From CANIGN01 sp964538275 (GTDB taxonomy: Bacteria; Bdellovibrionota; UBA2428), in contig CAZIFW010000005.1 in assembly GCA_964538275.1 (NCBI GenBank), forward strand, positions 24,536 through 88,535: a stretch of 64,000 bases of DNA, in the 5' to 3' direction. A model generated the notes under the pieces. It was given only the letters and a program-made list of their open reading frames with translations. It did not search any database and was not told the DNA's origin. The position numbers were made by a program, and so were the translations under genes. The stretch's first letter is position 1; the number at the start of each line of letters is the position of its first letter. Positions 32,507 to 40,840 of the stretch are shown one piece after another.

Positions 32507-33265
32507 GTGAGAAACATTATTTTATCAACAGCCGTAATCTCTAGTCTGTGCTGGGCCGACGGAGCAGGCGTAAACGAAAGAGTTCAAGTTAACTTAAGGT
32601 CACCAAGCGAACTTGAAGCGTCGACTACTACAATCCGCTTTGACCTAACAAATATCGAGGAGCAAGTGGCTGTAACTGATACGGACTTGAATGTCGTCCA
32701 CGAAAAGATTCTTCACGTATTTGTATTCGACAAAGGTTTGGGCGAATTTCAACATATACATCCGGAGTATGCCGACGGTGAATGGTCTGTCGAAGCAACC
32801 TTTGCACGTAGCGGCGACTATTTGATGTGGGCACAGGGCCAGTTGAGAGACGGCGACCACGACTTCATTTCAAACATTCCTCTGATTATCGTTAACGGTA
32901 GTGAACCAAACCCCGTACCACCGGTCCTCACTGATATTCGCAGCGGTTCAGACGGATTATCCGTCGCCACACTATCGGGTACAAGATTTCGTGCTGGCCG
33001 AGAGGCTATGCCCAATGTCACATTTACCAGAACTGATGGAACAACGCCCGTTCTTGAACCATATCTTGGCGAGAAGGCACATGTTGTTATCACGCCTAGC
33101 GATGCTCATTCATTGATCCATACACATCCGATGGATCATGGAATTGAAAACCAAATAATGTTGCATACAACTTTCCCAGAAGCAGGCTTTTACAAGATTT
33201 GGATTCAGTTCATTGATGAAGGACAGCTTCGAACAGTTCCTTTGTCCGTTGAAGTTTTTGAGTAG
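32507..33265 (+). CDS. Exported two-repeat His-rich protein near copA
   Basis: 252 residues with a short signal peptide (STAVISSLCWADG). Two similar beta-sandwich halves: LHVFVFDKGLGEFQHIHPEY with SGDYLMWAQ, and AHVVITPSDAHSLIHTHPMD with EAGFYKIWIQF. Each has a HxHP motif. Cupredoxin-like or CopC-like periplasmic metal binding is likely. 30 nt after copA, so probably the same operon. Confidence 0.65.
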   Translation: MRNIILSTAVISSLCWADGAGVNERVQVNLRSPSELEASTTTIRFDLTNIEEQVAVTDTDLNVVHEKILHVFVFDKGLGEFQHIHPEYADGEWSVEATFARSGDYLMWAQGQLRDGDHDFISNIPLIIVNGSEPNPVPPVLTDIRSGSDGLSVATLSGTRFRAGREAMPNVTFTRTDGTTPVLEPYLGEKAHVVITPSDAHSLIHTHPMDHGIENQIMLHTTFPEAGFYKIWIQFIDEGQLRTVPLSVEVFE

Positions 33266-33321
33266 ACTAAGCCGACCAAGAGAAGGCGTGATAGAGTAGG
33301 GATACTCTGCGAGATTGGGTA

Positions 33322-34143
33322 ATGAACAAGACTACTTTTACTATTCCAAAAATGGACTGTCCTTCAGAGGAAGCGCTTATTCGGATGGCTCTGGGTAAAC
33401 TTGCCGAGGTGAAGGAAAATAAGTTTGATCTGAGTCAAAGACAGCTTCTTGTTTTTCATGAAGGTGAAGCATCTAAAGTTCTCTCCGTTCTTGAACCACT
33501 TAATTTTGGAGCGCAGATATCCGAATCGGTGGTTATTAAGGAAAGCGAGGCATCTTCATCTGAAATGGATGAGATTCGTGGGCCATCGTCTAAAAGAGAA
33601 GCACAGGTTCTTAAGATACTTTTAGCCATTAACTTTTCAATGTTTGTACTCGAAATCGTGATGGGTTTGATTGCACAGTCTGCGGGTCTCCTTGCTGACT
33701 CACTCGATATGCTTGCAGATGCTGCAGTATATGGAATAAGTCTCTATGCCGTTGGAAGAGCCCATTCGCTTCAGATGACGGCAGCCAGGCTAAGTGGCTA
33801 TATGCAGCTACTTTTAGCATTAGGTGCGCTTGGAGAAGTTGTTCGCCGTTTCTTTTTCGGAAGTGAGCCCAGCTCTGATCTTATGATGATAATTGCATTT
33901 TTAGCCTTGATCGCTAATGTTAGCTGCCTTGTTTTATTATCTAAGCATCGTGAAGGTAAAGTTCATATGAAGGCAAGCTGGATTTTTTCTACAAATGATG
34001 TGCTTGCAAATATTGGAGTGATTATCGCTGGGGTCTTAGTGGCATGGACAAGCTCACCAGTTCCTGATCTTGTTATCGGTGCTTTAATTGCCGCGATAGT
34101 ATTCAGGGGAGCCTTAGCCATTTTGAAAATGTCTAAGGCTTAG
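33322..34143 (+). CDS. HMA-CDF fusion cation transporter
   Basis: 273 residues. N-terminal HMA-like domain (KMDCPSEEALIRMAL, where CxxC is reduced to CPSE) followed by a cation-diffusion-facilitator membrane domain (LLADSLDMLADAAVYGISLY; FSTNDVLANIGVIIAG). The two metal motifs are altered: DxxxD in helix 2 in place of HxxxD and DxxxN in helix 5. Metal specificity may therefore differ from zinc. An AGAGTA-GGGA-TACTCT dyad (33294-33309) precedes the start. Confidence 0.8.
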   Translation: MNKTTFTIPKMDCPSEEALIRMALGKLAEVKENKFDLSQRQLLVFHEGEASKVLSVLEPLNFGAQISESVVIKESEASSSEMDEIRGPSSKREAQVLKILLAINFSMFVLEIVMGLIAQSAGLLADSLDMLADAAVYGISLYAVGRAHSLQMTAARLSGYMQLLLALGALGEVVRRFFFGSEPSSDLMMIIAFLALIANVSCLVLLSKHREGKVHMKASWIFSTNDVLANIGVIIAGVLVAWTSSPVPDLVIGALIAAIVFRGALAILKMSKA

Positions 34144-34153
34144 GCAGGTGACG

Positions 34154-35056
34154 CTACCGCTCCCTCTTCAAAAGCATGATCGAGAATCCCTGCAGAAGAC
34201 ATCTCAACAAAAAATATAGTAGCGAAGTTATCCATATCCACAAGCTTCCATGTCGGAAGGCTTCGGCACTTTGAACTTTTGCGTCAAGTGTTTCAATTTG
34301 CTCTGCTAACAGAGTGCTCGTTGAGTTGATGCTTTTAGAAACTTTCTCGAATGCGTTTGATCCACTCGTTACAAAGCCGCGAGCGTGGTCTGAGTCTAGG
34401 CGAGCAAGGTTTCTAGTTGATTCAGTTAATTGCACTTTCAGTTGATCTTTCAGAGTGCGCAAAATCTTTTCGTTCTCGCTAGATTTCGCTTTTGTCTTTT
34501 CTGCCAACGAAAGTTTTGCAGTGACTTGGTCTAATTCCATAAATCCAAAAAGAAGAATATTGTACGCAAATAAAGCAAAAGCGATCCTTCGAAGATGAGT
34601 CTTAACGCTGAGAGATGAAACCAAGATGCATAGCTCTACGAGGATTGCAGCTTGCCAAGCCATAAACGGGGTAGCCCCTTTGGTTATGTAGATGTTCGCA
34701 ATGTCAAAAAGCAAAAAACCAGATATCCAGAATCCTAGAACAATTTTAGCGATTGCAAGGAGGTCTATGTCTGAAGTTTTTGTGGTCACTGCATCTTGGG
34801 GAAGCTTTCGCGCGCGAGGAGGCTTCTCATTCTCAGTACCCTTTGTCACCCTAGACCTCTTTCGAAGTTGATATCGAATAGCGTCTTTCTGTCTGCGAGT
34901 TAGGTTGCGGAAACTGTTAGTGGAGGCATAGGTTTCGCGGTTGAGACTCTTGTCGCGAATAAATTCCACCGCCCATTCGCTAAGAGGTGTACCTTCTTCG
35001 ATCTTATTGATTCCACTGGTGGAATCCGTGCTCAATTCTAGAATATTCATTGGCAA
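34154..35056 (-). CDS. Membrane protein with coiled coil, replicon-associated
   Basis: 300 residues. An N-terminal cytoplasmic part (to about 100) with RNLTRRQKDAIRYQLRKRS, then three hydrophobic segments (FWISGFLLFDIANIYI, AAILVELCILVSSLS, AFALFAYNILLFGFM), a long Lys/Ser-rich coiled coil, and a final hydrophobic helix (WIWITSLLYFLLRCLL). No family recognised. Its start lies 10 bp inside the end of the replication-initiator-like gene, so they are coupled. Confidence 0.6.
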   Translation of the reverse strand: MPMNILELSTDSTSGINKIEEGTPLSEWAVEFIRDKSLNRETYASTNSFRNLTRRQKDAIRYQLRKRSRVTKGTENEKPPRARKLPQDAVTTKTSDIDLLAIAKIVLGFWISGFLLFDIANIYITKGATPFMAWQAAILVELCILVSSLSVKTHLRRIAFALFAYNILLFGFMELDQVTAKLSLAEKTKAKSSENEKILRTLKDQLKVQLTESTRNLARLDSDHARGFVTSGSNAFEKVSKSINSTSTLLAEQIETLDAKVQSAEAFRHGSLWIWITSLLYFLLRCLLQGFSIMLLKRER

Positions 35057-36144
35057 ACCCCTTCGAGTGGAATCTTTTTGTGGAATTTCTTATACCAGTG
35101 AAGCACGGCTATTTTTCGCGCAACGTTCCCATTCGGGTTGAGAAGCTTGAATTTTGTTTGCACAAGTTGAGCAATTACTTGATCCCGAGCTTTCGCCTCG
35201 GGAAAAGTAGCGTGAAAAGCTTCTTCTGCCTCTCGTTCCGTTTTTTCCGATTGAATTGCTTGTTCAGCTTCCAGCTCTTTGCGCCTCTCGTTCAAAGTAA
35301 TAAGTTGCACTTTGCTTTGTTCCGCCTGGGAAGATTCCTCAGCGATCTGGAGTACCCTTGAAATGCTCTTGGTGAGATAACTAAGTGGTAACTTGCAGGC
35401 GGCACCATCGCCGACGGTTCCATGCTGTTGAACATGCTTGAGGGCTTTTTCGACTTGCTCGCTGGAATGTGACTTCAGCAACTTGTCGATGCAGCTCCTT
35501 TCGATTCTACGCATGTGTAGCATTTGCACTCCCCGAAGATAAGTTTCGAGTTCTTCAGAGATAGAAGAAGATTCTTCTAATTCTTCTATCTTATTCTTTG
35601 TAATCGGATTGATTACGCTCCGTAATCGATTTGATGACGCTTCGTAATCAGTTTGAATACACTCCGTAATCAAGTTGATTACACCTGAGGTGTGCTCAGT
35701 TTGATTACACCTTGGGGCTAGGGTGTAATCATTTTGATTACGCGTCATTTCAGCCTTTGTGACATTTTTACCCTCCGCTACGTGCAAGAGTTTGTACATG
35801 TCGCCGTGCTTAACGTTCGATTCGGGAAGCTTTTCGATAAGTCCCTTTTCTATTAGACCAGCTATTCCACGCCCTACGTTTTGATAAAGAAGCCCAGTCC
35901 ACTGGGCAATGAATCTGCGGCTTACGGTACATTTGTCGCGATTAAAGCCAAGCGAGAAGCGCAAAATTGTTAGGTAAGTAACTAGCTCCGTCTTGGTTTC
36001 GCAAGTTTGAATTGCACGTTGCAAGAGGTTAGCGGGGATCTCTACCTGGCTTCCCTCTGTTTCCGAAAGATGAAGTTCTTTAATTTCTATTGCTGGTGAT
36101 GATGGATCTTTAAGAGTGGTAATTGTAGGATTTAATGCAGACAT
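35047..36144 (-). CDS. Replication initiator-like protein with internal iterons
   Basis: 365 residues from ATG 36144 (GGAGG upstream). A winged-helix DNA-binding domain near 50-115 (LTILRFSLGFNRDKCTVSRR, QWTGLLYQNVGRGIAGLIEK) resembles phage replication protein O/plasmid RepA N-domains. Codons at 35600-35745 encode a low-complexity stretch (SGVINLITECIQTDY, SVINPITKN) because they contain six iterons. The C-terminal half is helical and charged. Probably initiates replication from its own coding sequence, as lambda O does. Loader partners are not seen. Confidence 0.65.
   Translation of the reverse strand: MSALNPTITTLKDPSSPAIEIKELHLSETEGSQVEIPANLLQRAIQTCETKTELVTYLTILRFSLGFNRDKCTVSRRFIAQWTGLLYQNVGRGIAGLIEKGLIEKLPESNVKHGDMYKLLHVAEGKNVTKAEMTRNQNDYTLAPRCNQTEHTSGVINLITECIQTDYEASSNRLRSVINPITKNKIEELEESSSISEELETYLRGVQMLHMRRIERSCIDKLLKSHSSEQVEKALKHVQQHGTVGDGAACKLPLSYLTKSISRVLQIAEESSQAEQSKVQLITLNERRKELEAEQAIQSEKTEREAEEAFHATFPEAKARDQVIAQLVQTKFKLLNPNGNVARKIAVLHWYKKFHKKIPLEGVCQ
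35600..35745 (-). repeat. Six 21-bp iterons (possible origin) inside the initiator gene
   Basis: Units start at 35600, 35622, 35644 and 35666 (exact 22-bp period), then 35692 and 35725. Consensus on the plus strand is GTAATCNNNTTGATTACNCNN, itself nearly palindromic (GTAATC/GATTAC). A 22-bp period does not keep codon phase, so the repeats cannot be explained by protein repeats and imply DNA-level selection. Confidence 0.85.
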
Positions 36145-36172
36145 GACGGCCTCCAAGTAGGGTCTTTGTGTT

Positions 36173-36216
36173 TAAAGAGCTAGAGAAGGTTGTGACTTCT
36201 CTAGCTTTTGTTTTTT
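36173..36216 (+). terminator. Strong hairpin with T-rich tail, plus-strand sense
   Basis: AAAGAGCTAGAGAAG pairs with CTTCTCTAGCTTT around a GTTGTGA loop, followed by TGTTTTTT. It is a plus-strand terminator, but both flanking genes are on the minus strand. It sits about 30 bp upstream of the initiator gene start, so it may end an antisense RNA across the leader, or act as a leader hairpin. Confidence 0.7.
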
Positions 36217-36237
36217 GTGAATTGTGTATTAGGGGTC

Positions 36238-36402
36238 TCATCGGAAACGCTTCGCTTCCTCTGGAAAAATGCTTATCGGTTTCCAGTTAATCCTAAGAAT
36301 TCTTTTCTTCGCATAATCCGGCCTGTGCAAAAAATCTTTAAAGCTAAGCCCAAGTTGCAGAAGCGTTGAGACAACTATAATTTTTATCAGTGCTTGATAC
36401 AT
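36238..36402 (-). CDS. 54-aa hydrophobic-N-terminus protein, coupled to XRE gene
   Basis: ATG at 36402 overlaps the XRE stop (TAATG). The first half is hydrophobic (YQALIKIIVVSTLLQLGL), the second basic (YAKKRILRINWKPI, EEAKRFR). A possible membrane-anchored small protein of the replicon module. Unknown family. Confidence 0.5.
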   Translation of the reverse strand: MYQALIKIIVVSTLLQLGLSFKDFLHRPDYAKKRILRINWKPISIFPEEAKRFR

Positions 36403-36761
36403 TATTTTGCTCCAGTCATGTTGAGCGTGACCGATCTTACAACGGGGTAGATCATCTTCAGCTGTTCTTCATCCATCGAATCGATTAAGGCTTTGCAATC
36501 GTTCTTCATGTCTTGGGGTAGGGGGCTTGCGCCGCTTTCAAAGAGTTGGAAGATCTGCAGATTAGCTCCATAAATAGGTAACAAAATCTTCAGGTGATGC
36601 GGCTTTATATCAAGCCTGCCATTCTCAAGGTGATTGATTGTTGAAGAATTGAAGCCGGACATCATTCCTACTTTGCGCATGCTTAGCTTTGCTTTCTCGC
36701 GCAAGAATTTGAGTGTGCGGTTTCCGTTTTGTATCAACTTCTGTTGACTTCGTTTAGACAT
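36402..36761 (-). CDS. XRE-family transcriptional regulator
   Basis: 119 residues. N-terminal Cro/CI HTH (LKFLREKAKLSMRKVGMMSG, FNSSTINHLENGRLDIKPHH) and a helical C-terminus (MKNDCKALIDSMDEEQLKMI). GGAGG is close upstream. It likely regulates this replicon-like module. No autoregulatory dyad is obvious. Confidence 0.8.
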   Translation of the reverse strand: MSKRSQQKLIQNGNRTLKFLREKAKLSMRKVGMMSGFNSSTINHLENGRLDIKPHHLKILLPIYGANLQIFQLFESGASPLPQDMKNDCKALIDSMDEEQLKMIYPVVRSVTLNMTGAK

Positions 36762-36769
36762 TTTGGGCC

Positions 36770-37083
36770 TCCTTTATGTTCAAGAGAGCCCTTTGAAAAC
36801 AGGAAATGGTTTTACTGGAGGATGAAAACTGAAATTGAGTTTGTGTTTTGAAAGCTACGCTTGTGTATCCAACGCTCTATCTGAAATCATTAAAGATTTT
36901 TCGAAAAAAAATCCACTCATGTAGCTTTTCAAAAAACTGGCAAATTTAGCGAGAAATTCAACTACAAAAATCGACTACATTTTTGCAACAGACCCGTGAT
37001 CTACCCTGATTTCGTGTGATGTTTTTCATTCACGAAATCCCTTCGAGAGTGACATCTTCTTCCGTTAAGTTATTGGTATTATT
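36770..37083. other. Non-coding AT-rich stretch with inverted repeats
   Basis: No gene is supported. It holds an inverted repeat TTTTGAAAGCTAC (near 36847) / GTAGCTTTTCAAAA (near 36920) and a hairpin GATTTCGTG..ATG-TTTTT-CAT..CACGAAATC (37008-37039). The latter is about 100 bp beyond the ssrA 3' end and has no T-tail. Possible remains of an attachment or origin region. Confidence 0.45.
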
Positions 37084-37125
37084 TAAAAAAACGAAAGGCC
37101 ACGGCTACTATAGTAACCGCAGCCA
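37084..37125 (-). terminator. Intrinsic terminator of ssrA
   Basis: On the minus strand GGC-TG-CGG-T-TACTATAGTA-G-CCG-TG-GCC folds into a long, slightly interrupted stem followed by TTTCGTTTTTTT. It starts about 17 bp after the tmRNA CCA end. Confidence 0.8.
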
Positions 37126-37141
37126 TTCTTGACACAGTGCG

Positions 37142-37499
37142 TGGTGGAGGCGGTGGGAATCGAACCCACGTCCGAACCAGCGAATGACTTGGCCTCTACG
37201 TGTGTAGCCTCTGATTTAATTTAAAAGGTGTGCTCACTCAGAGACAAATGTACACAACTTCGATCATCAGCTTTAGTTCGGACTTTAGCGCTGATGCGCC
37301 ACTAGGTCCTAGTTGTCATAATTGCAAATATTCAGGCACCAACAACCGAGACGCCCGATATCCGTGCCGCTTAATTAAGCAGCAAGTGCTAATTGGTTTT
37401 CGCCAACTAATTTTTTGCCAGGATGGATTTACGAGTTGCCCTGACTCACTCGACACGCCACCAGAGTATCCAACCGTCCGTCGAAAGCCGGTCGCCCCC
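37142..37499 (-). ncRNA. ssrA: Transfer-messenger RNA (tmRNA)
   Basis: The 5' end reads GGGGGCGACCGGCTTTCGAC and the 3' end GTTCGATTCCCACCGCCTCC plus ACCA. The acceptor stem GGGGGCG/CGCCTCC and a T-arm (GGGTTCGATTCCC) are visible, with CCA encoded. The tag frame (37419-37375) reads GKKLVGENQLALAA then TAA, ending in the usual ALAA proteolysis signal. About 358 nt, normal for one-piece tmRNA. A -10-like TATAAC is at 37519-37514. It rescues stalled ribosomes with SmpB. Its 3' end borders the accessory DNA. Confidence 0.95.
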
Positions 37500-37540
37500 C
37501 TGTTTGCTCTTTTGTTATAGCACAGCTTTAAGGGGCAGGC

Positions 37541-38074
37541 TTAAGCACTTTTTAGATTGTCTTGGATGTTTTTTAAAAGCTCATCTAGCGATCCGCTGCT
37601 TATTTGCGATCGATTTATGATCAAAGCACTTTGTGCATCAATAAAAATAAAAACGTATTCAGCATTTTCGTAAATTTTTATTTCAGGGCTCCAATTTAAA
37701 TGAGCTTCGCTGCGGGGTGTTTTAAAGTTCAAGCCTTTATCGTCGGCCCATGCGCTGTAGGGAATTCCTTCGTGGCTATTTTGAAACGTCTTTCTAAAAA
37801 GAGCTACGGATTGTTTGGGTAGGGAGTAGTGTTTGAGTGCGACAGGAATAGAAATCATTACAAAGAGACAACATAGAATAACAGCTACGGGCATTTCGCT
37901 CGCGAGTGGTCCAAGTTGATACCAGCGCATGGCAAGCAACAACAGCAAACAAAGGCAGATGGCTACGATAATGCGTTGAACTTTTTTGTATTGAAATCTT
38001 TGATACGTGGGCAGGTCTAAGATCTGCTTAGCAAAGTTTTTGATGTCTTTTTCATGCACCACAAAGTGGATCAT
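37541..38074 (-). CDS. YcxB-like membrane protein
   Basis: 177 residues with two membrane helices (RIIVAICLCLLLLLAMRW, MPVAVILCCLFVMISIPVA) followed by a YcxB-like cytoplasmic C-terminus (KGLNFKTPRSEAHLNWSPEI; YVFIFIDAQSALIINRSQI). Function unknown. Divergent from the kinase gene. Confidence 0.7.
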   Translation of the reverse strand: MIHFVVHEKDIKNFAKQILDLPTYQRFQYKKVQRIIVAICLCLLLLLAMRWYQLGPLASEMPVAVILCCLFVMISIPVALKHYSLPKQSVALFRKTFQNSHEGIPYSAWADDKGLNFKTPRSEAHLNWSPEIKIYENAEYVFIFIDAQSALIINRSQISSGSLDELLKNIQDNLKSA

Positions 38075-38243
38075 AGGACTTAAGAATATCTGAATCGTTA
38101 ATGTTTTGACAGTCCGAGAGTCTCTTAACGCTGAATTAACTCAATTTTATGTCAAATTACAGTCGTTTAGACATATTTCTTGCACAAATAAAGCTCAAGC
38201 TTGGTCAACTTTATAAGTGTCTAAGCCGATAACATTTATAGAC

Positions 38244-40121
38244 ATGTCAATGGAGCGTTTTGGCGAATTACTGTTGATGGAGCGTTTGGCTTCGGGGGGA
38301 ATGGCAGAAGTTTTTCGTGCCAAACAACTCGGCTATGCAGGCTTCGAAAAAACAGTTGCTCTTAAACGCATTCTTCCACACTTTGCTTCGAGCGAAGATT
38401 TCAAAAACATGTTTAGACTCGAAGCCAACCTCTCAGCCATGCTTCAGCATGCAAACATCACGCAAGTTTTTAGTAACGGCGAACACGATGGTTACTTGTA
38501 CTTGGTTATGGAGTTTGTAGACGGCAAAAACTTGCGCCAGCTTTTGGCCAAAGCCGATAAAGTCAAATTACGAATTCCTCTTGAGATGTCTTGCTACATG
38601 GTGAGCGAAACTCTTAAGGGATTAGATTATGCCCACAACTATCATGACGAGCGCACTGGCGAAGCGCTCAACATTGTTCACCGCGATGTGAGTCCTCAAA
38701 ACGTAATGTTAGGTTACGAAGGTTCTGTAAAAGTTGTAGACTTTGGTATTGCAAAGGCAGCATCTAAGAGCGAAAACACGCGTGCCGGTGTTCTTAAAGG
38801 TAAGTTTGGTTACATGAGTCCCGAGCAAGCTCGCGGCGAAACTTTGGATCGAAGAAGCGATATTTTCTCCATGGGTATTATACTATGGGAACTTTTAACT
38901 CAGCGTCGTTTGTTTACTTACGAAGACGAAATGAAGACCCTAGAAAAAGTGCGTGAGTGCAAAATCCCACGTCCGAGTGAAAAGAATCCAACAATTCCTT
39001 ATGCTCTAGAAAAAATTGTTTTACGTGCTTTAGAAAAAGATGCTTCTGGACGCTACGCAACCTGTGGCGAGTTCTATGCTGATCTTGTTCGTTACATGAA
39101 CGATCGTCATCCGAATTTTATTCCCACAGATTTTACGCGCTTCATGAAGGAATTCTACAAAGACGAAATTGCCGAAGAGAAAAAGCGCAGAGAAAAACTC
39201 AACGCCGAAGCTCCAGCGTTTATGACCGAAAACCCTGCTCGCAAAAGCAACACGCGCAGCAAGGCAGATAAAACAAATACCCGCACCGACGTAAATAGTC
39301 GCGATAAGAAAACACAAGTTTCTGATGTGCAAGAGCCAGCTCCAGCATCTTCTTTGGTGGCAGCAAGCGAATTGTTGAGTCCCGAGCAAGCGCTCGAAAT
39401 TGATGTGCGCGATAAACTAAATCAAGATCCTTCGGCTGCGCCTGAAAGTTTTTCATCGCCCAATCAGCAAGCAAGCAAAAAAATTCAATTAGTAGCCGCA
39501 GAGGCTTCTTCAGCTACGAACACTTCAACCAAAGAACAAAAGGCTCGCTTTAAGGCTGCAAATTCAGCAGTTGCTGTGCAGCGTTCAGCACCTCCTTCGG
39601 GTGCTAAATTTGTTCGTGCTGCAATGATCGTTGTGCTGCTTGCAATGGGCACTTATGGCGCACTTACATACTTGCCAGGCATTGTAGGCGATCAGGTTGT
39701 TACAGTTTTACGCGGCGAAAAAACTTCTCCCTCAGAAAAACAAGTGAACACAAATGAACCTTCTACAACGGCTGCTCCCGTTGAGCAGCAAGTTGCTGAT
39801 CTACCCGAAACACCTCAGTCAGAGGTAGAGCGCGAACCTGCTGCAGCCAATATGTTTATGTGGGAGCCACGCAAATACCCTTCCTATGGATCAGTAAGTA
39901 TCAATGGTGTGCCTGATGCTGATGAGATTTTTATCAATGGTAAACGTTTGGTGGATGCAGAGCTTTCTCCTATGAAAACTCCCCTTAAGGATTTAAAATT
40001 GCCTCCTGGCACCTACGAAATGGTACTTAAGAACAAAGTCTTTGGTGTTTCTAAGGCTGTTACCGTACAAATCATTCAGAACAAATCAGATAAAATAGAC
40101 GTCATTCTCAAGAAACGCTAA
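38244..40121 (+). CDS. Ser/Thr protein kinase with C-terminal PEGA domain
   Basis: 625 residues from ATG 38244 (MSMERFGELLL); ATG 38250 is close. The kinase domain (about 1-275) has GGMAEVF, TVALKR with the ATP Lys, IVHRDVSPQNVML (catalytic Asp near 147), VDFGIAKA and GYMSPEQARGE. A low-complexity Ala/Ser linker leads to a membrane helix (AAMIVVLLAMGTYGALTYLP) and a periplasmic PEGA-like domain (YPSYGSVSINGVPDADEIFI; LPPGTYEMVLKN). Eukaryotic-type receptor-like kinase, as in myxobacteria and Bdellovibrio. Confidence 0.93.
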   Translation: MSMERFGELLLMERLASGGMAEVFRAKQLGYAGFEKTVALKRILPHFASSEDFKNMFRLEANLSAMLQHANITQVFSNGEHDGYLYLVMEFVDGKNLRQLLAKADKVKLRIPLEMSCYMVSETLKGLDYAHNYHDERTGEALNIVHRDVSPQNVMLGYEGSVKVVDFGIAKAASKSENTRAGVLKGKFGYMSPEQARGETLDRRSDIFSMGIILWELLTQRRLFTYEDEMKTLEKVRECKIPRPSEKNPTIPYALEKIVLRALEKDASGRYATCGEFYADLVRYMNDRHPNFIPTDFTRFMKEFYKDEIAEEKKRREKLNAEAPAFMTENPARKSNTRSKADKTNTRTDVNSRDKKTQVSDVQEPAPASSLVAASELLSPEQALEIDVRDKLNQDPSAAPESFSSPNQQASKKIQLVAAEASSATNTSTKEQKARFKAANSAVAVQRSAPPSGAKFVRAAMIVVLLAMGTYGALTYLPGIVGDQVVTVLRGEKTSPSEKQVNTNEPSTTAAPVEQQVADLPETPQSEVEREPAAANMFMWEPRKYPSYGSVSINGVPDADEIFINGKRLVDAELSPMKTPLKDLKLPPGTYEMVLKNKVFGVSKAVTVQIIQNKSDKIDVILKKR

Positions 40122-40130
40122 TACTAAAGT

Positions 40131-40835
40131 GTGAGCAAAATTCGTCCACTTTGGTTATGGGTTATTTTAGGTATTCTTTTGCTCTTTTTAGTTTTAGAAA
40201 CGCGTAAACGCACTGCAGATGTGCACGCCAAGGGAAAAGTTCCACGTCTTAGCAACACCTTTTCTTTGTACGTTCCTTCACCTTATGAATTGGCGATGAT
40301 CACGGGCGAAAAAGATATTTGGCCGCGCCGATTTGGCCCTAAACAACCCTTAGAAGTTTCGGATTTGCCGAATGTATATTCTATCTTTTTAAGAAAACGC
40401 CCTGTTCAGCGCGAAGAAGTCGATTTCTTTCGCACTCTCGCCATGACATCAAGTCTGGGTGAGTGGGAAATGTTCCAAGAAATATTGAGCTTTAGAATTC
40501 AGCTCGAAAAAATCACTCCCGCTTCACTCTTAAAATGGGCGCAAAAAGAAAAGTGTAGCGTATACGGGCAAGAAATTTCTTTTCGTTTGGTTCAGTGGGA
40601 TCCCAAAATGCTCAAACCCGTGCGAGAACTCTTTACGGGGTGTGATCCCAACTCATTTCACACCCTTTGGTTTGAAGTCCTGGCAACTGTTGAGTCTAAA
40701 AATCCCGATGCTCTTTCAGCACTCCGAGAAAAGCTCCAAAATCGCAGACAAATTCTGCCAAACGATTCATTTGAATACTTTTTACTTACTCAAGTTTTTG
40801 AAAGTATAGATATTAAATTAATTCACGGTAAATAA
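40131..40835 (+). CDS. Single-pass membrane-anchored protein, unknown
   Basis: 234 residues starting at GTG 40131. An N-terminal anchor (PLWLWVILGILLLFLVLE) precedes a basic, mostly helical periplasmic or cytoplasmic part with no recognised domain (RRFGPKQPLEVSDLPNVYSI). 9 nt after the kinase stop, so likely co-transcribed and possibly a substrate or partner. Confidence 0.6.
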   Translation: MSKIRPLWLWVILGILLLFLVLETRKRTADVHAKGKVPRLSNTFSLYVPSPYELAMITGEKDIWPRRFGPKQPLEVSDLPNVYSIFLRKRPVQREEVDFFRTLAMTSSLGEWEMFQEILSFRIQLEKITPASLLKWAQKEKCSVYGQEISFRLVQWDPKMLKPVRELFTGCDPNSFHTLWFEVLATVESKNPDALSALREKLQNRRQILPNDSFEYFLLTQVFESIDIKLIHGK

Positions 40836-40840
40836 TAGGC

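Noticed and set aside
35600..35745. CRISPR-like array
   Set aside because: The repeats are 21 bp with a 22-bp period and no unique spacers, and no cas genes are nearby; iterons fit better.
34143..36770. Second copy of the ssrA 3' end as an island boundary
   Set aside because: I searched by eye for GGGAATCGAACCC and GTGGAGGCGG across the accessory region and saw no second copy.
37142..37200. A tRNA gene
   Set aside because: The T-arm and CCA belong to tmRNA: the matching acceptor 5' half is 358 nt away and a tag frame lies between.
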